DNA of 24,770 bases from assembly GCA_905214265.1 (NCBI GenBank), contig CAJMLQ010000034.1, positions 1-24,770 on the forward strand, in the 5' to 3' direction. This stretch comes from an uncultured bacterium (lineage in GTDB: Bacteria > Bacillota > Clostridia > Oscillospirales > Ruminococcaceae). Below are positions 22,198 to 24,770 of this stretch, in pieces. A model generated the notes under the pieces. That model was not told the origin of the DNA, searched no databases, and saw nothing but the letters and a program-made list of their open reading frames with translations. The translations under genes and the position numbers were made by a program. Every line of letters starts with the position of its first letter. Positions within the stretch are counted from its first letter, which is position 1.

Positions 22198-23334
22198 GTG
22201 CGATTTCTTCATTTATCCGATCTGCATATCGGAAAACGGGTCAATGAATTCTCCATGTTGGAGGACCAGGCAGACATTCTCGCCCAGATTCTAGAGATTG
22301 CGGATGAGCGGCAGGCCGACGGAGTCTGGATCGCCGGGGATGTTTACGACAAATCGGCGCCGTCCGCAGAGGCGGTCCAGCTTTTTGACTGGTTCCTGAC
22401 CCAGCTGGCCGGGAAGGACCTCTCAGTGTTCGTTGTCAGCGGCAACCACGATTCCGCCGAGCGGATCGCCTTCGGCGCCCATCTGCTGGATAAGTGCCGG
22501 GTGTATCTGTCCCCAGTGTTCAGTGGGAAAGCAGAACCAGTGCTCCTTCGGGACGCATACGGGGAGGCTGCCGTCTACCTGCTGCCCTTTCTGAAACCGG
22601 CTTACGCAAAGCGGATCTGGCCGGAGTCGGAGATCGACTCCTACAGCGACGCGGTTCGGGCTGCGGTAGAGTCCATGGATATCCGTCCCGAACGACGCAA
22701 TATTCTGATCGCCCATCAGTTTGTCACAGGCGCGGCGCGGTGCGAATCGGAGGAGGTTTCCGTGGGGGGAGTTGACAACGTGGATGCAGCAGTGTTCGAC
22801 CCCTTCGATTATGTGGCGCTGGGCCACATCCATAGCCCCCAATGGGTGGGGCGGGAGACGGTGCGCTACTGCGGGACACCGCTGAAATACTCTTTTTCCG
22901 AGGCCCGGCAGCAAAAATCGGTAACGGTGGTCACGCTGCTGGAAAAGGGGCGTGTGGAGATCGATACGGCGCCGCTGATCCCCAGACGGGACATGCGGGA
23001 GATCCGGGGAACCTACCTGGAGCTGACCGCCCGGAGCTTTTACCAGGACTTCAGCACCCAGGATTACATCCATGCTACGCTGACCGATGAGGAGGATGTT
23101 CTCAATGCCGTCGAGCGGCTTCGGACAGTCTACCCCAATCTCATGAAGCTGGATTACGATAACCGACGGACCCGGGAGAGCCGGACAGTGGGCTGTGCGG
23201 AAAATGTGGAGGAAAAAACGCCGATGCAGCTGCTGGAGGAGTTTTACCGGCTTCAGAACAACCAGCCGATGAATCCGGAGCAGGAAGCTTTCGCGGCCGG
23301 GCTGATGGAAAAAATCTGGGAGGGGCAGGAATGA
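22198..23334 (+). CDS. sbcD: Exonuclease SbcCD, D subunit (Mre11-like nuclease)
   Basis: Metal-dependent nuclease that with SbcC opens hairpins and trims DNA ends, 378 residues. All phosphoesterase motifs are present: 'DLHIG' (Asp8, His10), 'GDVYD' (Asp48), 'GNHD' (Asn83, His84, Asp85), 'AHQF' (His173) and 'GHIH' (His210, His212). The C-terminal capping domain also appears complete. The start is a GTG at 22198 with a weak GCGGGGG ribosome site; no better in-frame start is near. The stop overlaps the sbcC ATG (ATGA), the usual coupled arrangement. Confidence 0.96.
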   Translation: MRFLHLSDLHIGKRVNEFSMLEDQADILAQILEIADERQADGVWIAGDVYDKSAPSAEAVQLFDWFLTQLAGKDLSVFVVSGNHDSAERIAFGAHLLDKCRVYLSPVFSGKAEPVLLRDAYGEAAVYLLPFLKPAYAKRIWPESEIDSYSDAVRAAVESMDIRPERRNILIAHQFVTGAARCESEEVSVGGVDNVDAAVFDPFDYVALGHIHSPQWVGRETVRYCGTPLKYSFSEARQQKSVTVVTLLEKGRVEIDTAPLIPRRDMREIRGTYLELTARSFYQDFSTQDYIHATLTDEEDVLNAVERLRTVYPNLMKLDYDNRRTRESRTVGCAENVEEKTPMQLLEEFYRLQNNQPMNPEQEAFAAGLMEKIWEGQE

Positions 23335-24770
23335 AACCGCTGAAACTGACGCTCTCCGCCTTCGGACCCTACGCGGGACAGGTGGACATCGAACTGGAAC
23401 GATTGGGCGACCGGGGACTGTATCTGATCACCGGCGACACCGGGGCTGGAAAGACCACCATCTTTGATGCCATCACCTTCGCTCTCTACGGCGAGCCAAG
23501 CGGCAGCAGCCGGGAGGCAGGAATGCTCCGCAGCAAATACGCGGATCCTGCCACGCCGACCTTTGTGGAGATGGAGTTTTTCTGCCGGGGAAAGCGGTAC
23601 ACCGTCCGGCGGAATCCGGAGTATGAGCGGCCCAAAGGCCGGGGAGAGGGCTTTACCGTCCAAAAGGCCGACGCGATCCTGAACTATCCGGACGGGAGAT
23701 CACCGGTCACCAAATCCCGGGAGGTGACCCAAGCGGTGAAAGAGCTGATCGGCCTGGACCGCAGTCAGTTTTGCCAAATCGCCATGATTGCCCAGGGGGA
23801 TTTCCTTAAGCTTTTGCTGGCAAAGACAGAGGAGCGGAGCCGGATCTTTCGGGAAATTTTTAACACCCGGCCCTATCAGGCGTTTCAGGACCAGGTCCGG
23901 GCGGAAGCCGCGGCCCTCAAGCAGCAGGCGGAAGAGGCCCAGCGCAGCGTAGCGCAGTATCTGCGGGGTGTTTCCTGGGATGGGGACAGCGCAGCGGGCA
24001 TGGAGCTTCAACGGATGCAGGAAGGGCCTGGTCCGATCTCTGCAGAGGAGGCCGTCGTACTGATCGGCCGGCTTTTGCAGCGGGACGGAGAGGTCCGTGA
24101 GAAGGAGCAGAAGCGGCTAACCGGTGTCGAGGTGCGTTTAGAGGTCGTTAGCAAGCGGCTGGGGCAGGCAGAGGCCAAGGCAAAAGCCCAGGCGGAAATG
24201 GCCCGGCTCAGGGCTATACTGGCGGAGAAGGAGCCGCTTTTGGAGACGCTCCGCGCGGCCTGTGAACAAGCGCAGCGGCAGGCCCCAGAACGGGATACGC
24301 TGGCGGTGCGGATCGGGACAGAATCCCAGAAACTGGCTGCCTACGACGAACGGGACAGCCTGCTGAAGCGGAAGAAAGCCTTTGAGGAGGAATCGGCGGC
24401 GCAGAAGGAAGGCCTAGAGCGGCTGCGAGCGCAGTTGGAGGACCGCACCCGGCGTCTCGCCAACGGAAAGGCGGAGCTGACATCTTTGGCGGATGCCGGA
24501 ACTCAGTTGGCAGTGCTGGAGAGTCAAAAAAAGGAGCTTCTCGCCAGTCAGGAGGCTCTTTTTGCCCTGCTGAGCAGCCTGAAAACTGCCGTGGAGCTGG
24601 CTGCAGCACAGAAGGAAGCCCAGGAATGCTATCGGGCTGCGGCGGACCGCTGCCAGCAGGTCAAGACGCAGTTTTCCCGGATGGAGCGGGCCTTTTATGA
24701 CGAGCAGGCGGGGCTTCTGGCCGCAGAACGGGGACGAGATGACCCGCATCCTCTGGAAACTCATCAAGGA
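23331..24770 (+). CDS. sbcC: Exonuclease SbcCD, C subunit (SMC-like ATPase), N-terminal part
   Basis: ATPase partner of SbcD. The frame is open from the ATG at 23331 to the window end, 480 codons. Seen: the N-terminal 'LTLSAFGPYAGQ', Walker A 'GDTGAGKT' at 35-42 (Lys41), 'DAITFALYGEPSG', and the Q-loop region 'QIAMIAQGDFLKLLLA' near 144-159, followed by a coiled coil from about residue 180. SbcC-like sequence continues to 'FYDEQAGLLAAE' (about 455-466). The expected 'PCPVCGS' zinc hook should come next, but the frame instead reads an unrelated 'RGRDDPHPLETHQG', while the +1 frame encodes an isocitrate dehydrogenase motif (see 24727-24770). SbcC is normally near 1000 residues, so this copy is truncated by the window edge and probably by the junction. 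Confidence 0.9.
   Translation, partial: MKPLKLTLSAFGPYAGQVDIELERLGDRGLYLITGDTGAGKTTIFDAITFALYGEPSGSSREAGMLRSKYADPATPTFVEMEFFCRGKRYTVRRNPEYERPKGRGEGFTVQKADAILNYPDGRSPVTKSREVTQAVKELIGLDRSQFCQIAMIAQGDFLKLLLAKTEERSRIFREIFNTRPYQAFQDQVRAEAAALKQQAEEAQRSVAQYLRGVSWDGDSAAGMELQRMQEGPGPISAEEAVVLIGRLLQRDGEVREKEQKRLTGVEVRLEVVSKRLGQAEAKAKAQAEMARLRAILAEKEPLLETLRAACEQAQRQAPERDTLAVRIGTESQKLAAYDERDSLLKRKKAFEEESAAQKEGLERLRAQLEDRTRRLANGKAELTSLADAGTQLAVLESQKKELLASQEALFALLSSLKTAVELAAAQKEAQECYRAAADRCQQVKTQFSRMERAFYDEQAGLLAAERGRDDPHPLETHQG
24727..24770 (+). other. Fragment matching the N-terminus of NADP-isocitrate dehydrogenase
   Basis: In the frame +1 to sbcC these bases read 'NGDEMTRILWKLIK'. This is the highly conserved N-terminal motif of homodimeric NADP-dependent isocitrate dehydrogenases (in IDH1/2 types 'GDEMTRIIW..IK'). 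No icd start codon or the usual residues before this motif ('PIVEMD') are present; SbcC sequence lies there instead. The fragment is therefore joined to sbcC without its own 5' end. It may be an assembly chimera at a contig end or a real rearrangement. The motif match is from memory of the family. Confidence 0.7.

Noticed and set aside
23331..23347. Catabolite-responsive element near the sbcC start (ATGAAACCGCTGAAA)
   Set aside because: It has one mismatch to the loose consensus but lies in coding sequence at a coupled start, where a short degenerate match is expected by chance.
1..24770. CRISPR array, tRNA genes, insertion sequences or prophage genes
   Set aside because: I looked for regular direct repeats, cloverleaf sequences, transposase or integrase motifs and phage proteins on both strands and saw none.

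Overview
The window looks like a chromosomal segment of a GC-rich member of the Clostridia, probably an Oscillospiraceae/Ruminococcaceae-type gut bacterium. The evidence is Firmicutes-specific gene content and order (tepA-ylzJ-ftsK/spoIIIE; hprK-murB-rapZ-whiA; a DUF6062 protein; an ECF thiamine transporter component behind a TPP riboswitch), GGAGG ribosome sites and sigma-A promoters of TTGACA/TATAAT type. The lineage is inferred from gene content and was not tested by a search. Every gene except the first lies on the plus strand. I see no tRNA, rRNA, CRISPR array, prophage or insertion sequence.

Layout: (1) 1-359 is the 5' part of an 8-oxoguanine DNA glycosylase gene on the minus strand, divergent from a DUF6062 gene (504-1196). 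(2) 1197-1511 is an AT-rich spacer with a cluster of DnaA-box-like 9-mers, followed by a perfect TTGACA-17-TATAAT promoter. That promoter should drive tepA, a ylzJ-like gene, ftsK/spoIIIE, the radical-SAM gene ygiQ and an exported ComEC-like metallo-beta-lactamase gene. (3) A DUF3006 gene has its own extended -10 promoter and a strong terminator (8597-8631). (4) The hprK - ROK glucokinase - murB - rapZ - whiA - hotdog thioesterase block links carbon-catabolite control, glucose phosphorylation and cell-wall precursor synthesis. It ends at a terminator at 14021-14047. (5) A roughly 400-base gene-poor stretch precedes dnaE (DNA polymerase III alpha). (6) A DivIVA-like coiled-coil gene has its own promoter, then a MATE transporter is translationally coupled to endonuclease III (nth). 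(7) A TPP riboswitch with terminator controls thiT. (8) A 25-bp hairpin terminator separates thiT from sbcD-sbcC, which overlap by ATGA.

Most of this is conserved housekeeping: DNA repair and replication (ogg, nth, dnaE, sbcCD), chromosome segregation and division (ftsK, whiA, DivIVA-like), and central metabolism and envelope (hprK, glk, murB, rapZ, thiT). I found no convincing undescribed defence or biosynthetic system.

The most unusual signal is at the right edge. Recognisable SbcC sequence stops near base 24727, before its zinc hook. The last 44 bases encode, in another frame, the conserved N-terminal motif of NADP-dependent isocitrate dehydrogenase. That is either an assembly chimera at a contig end or a real deletion/rearrangement. 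The second signal worth following is the DnaA-box-like cluster in front of the tepA-ftsK promoter.
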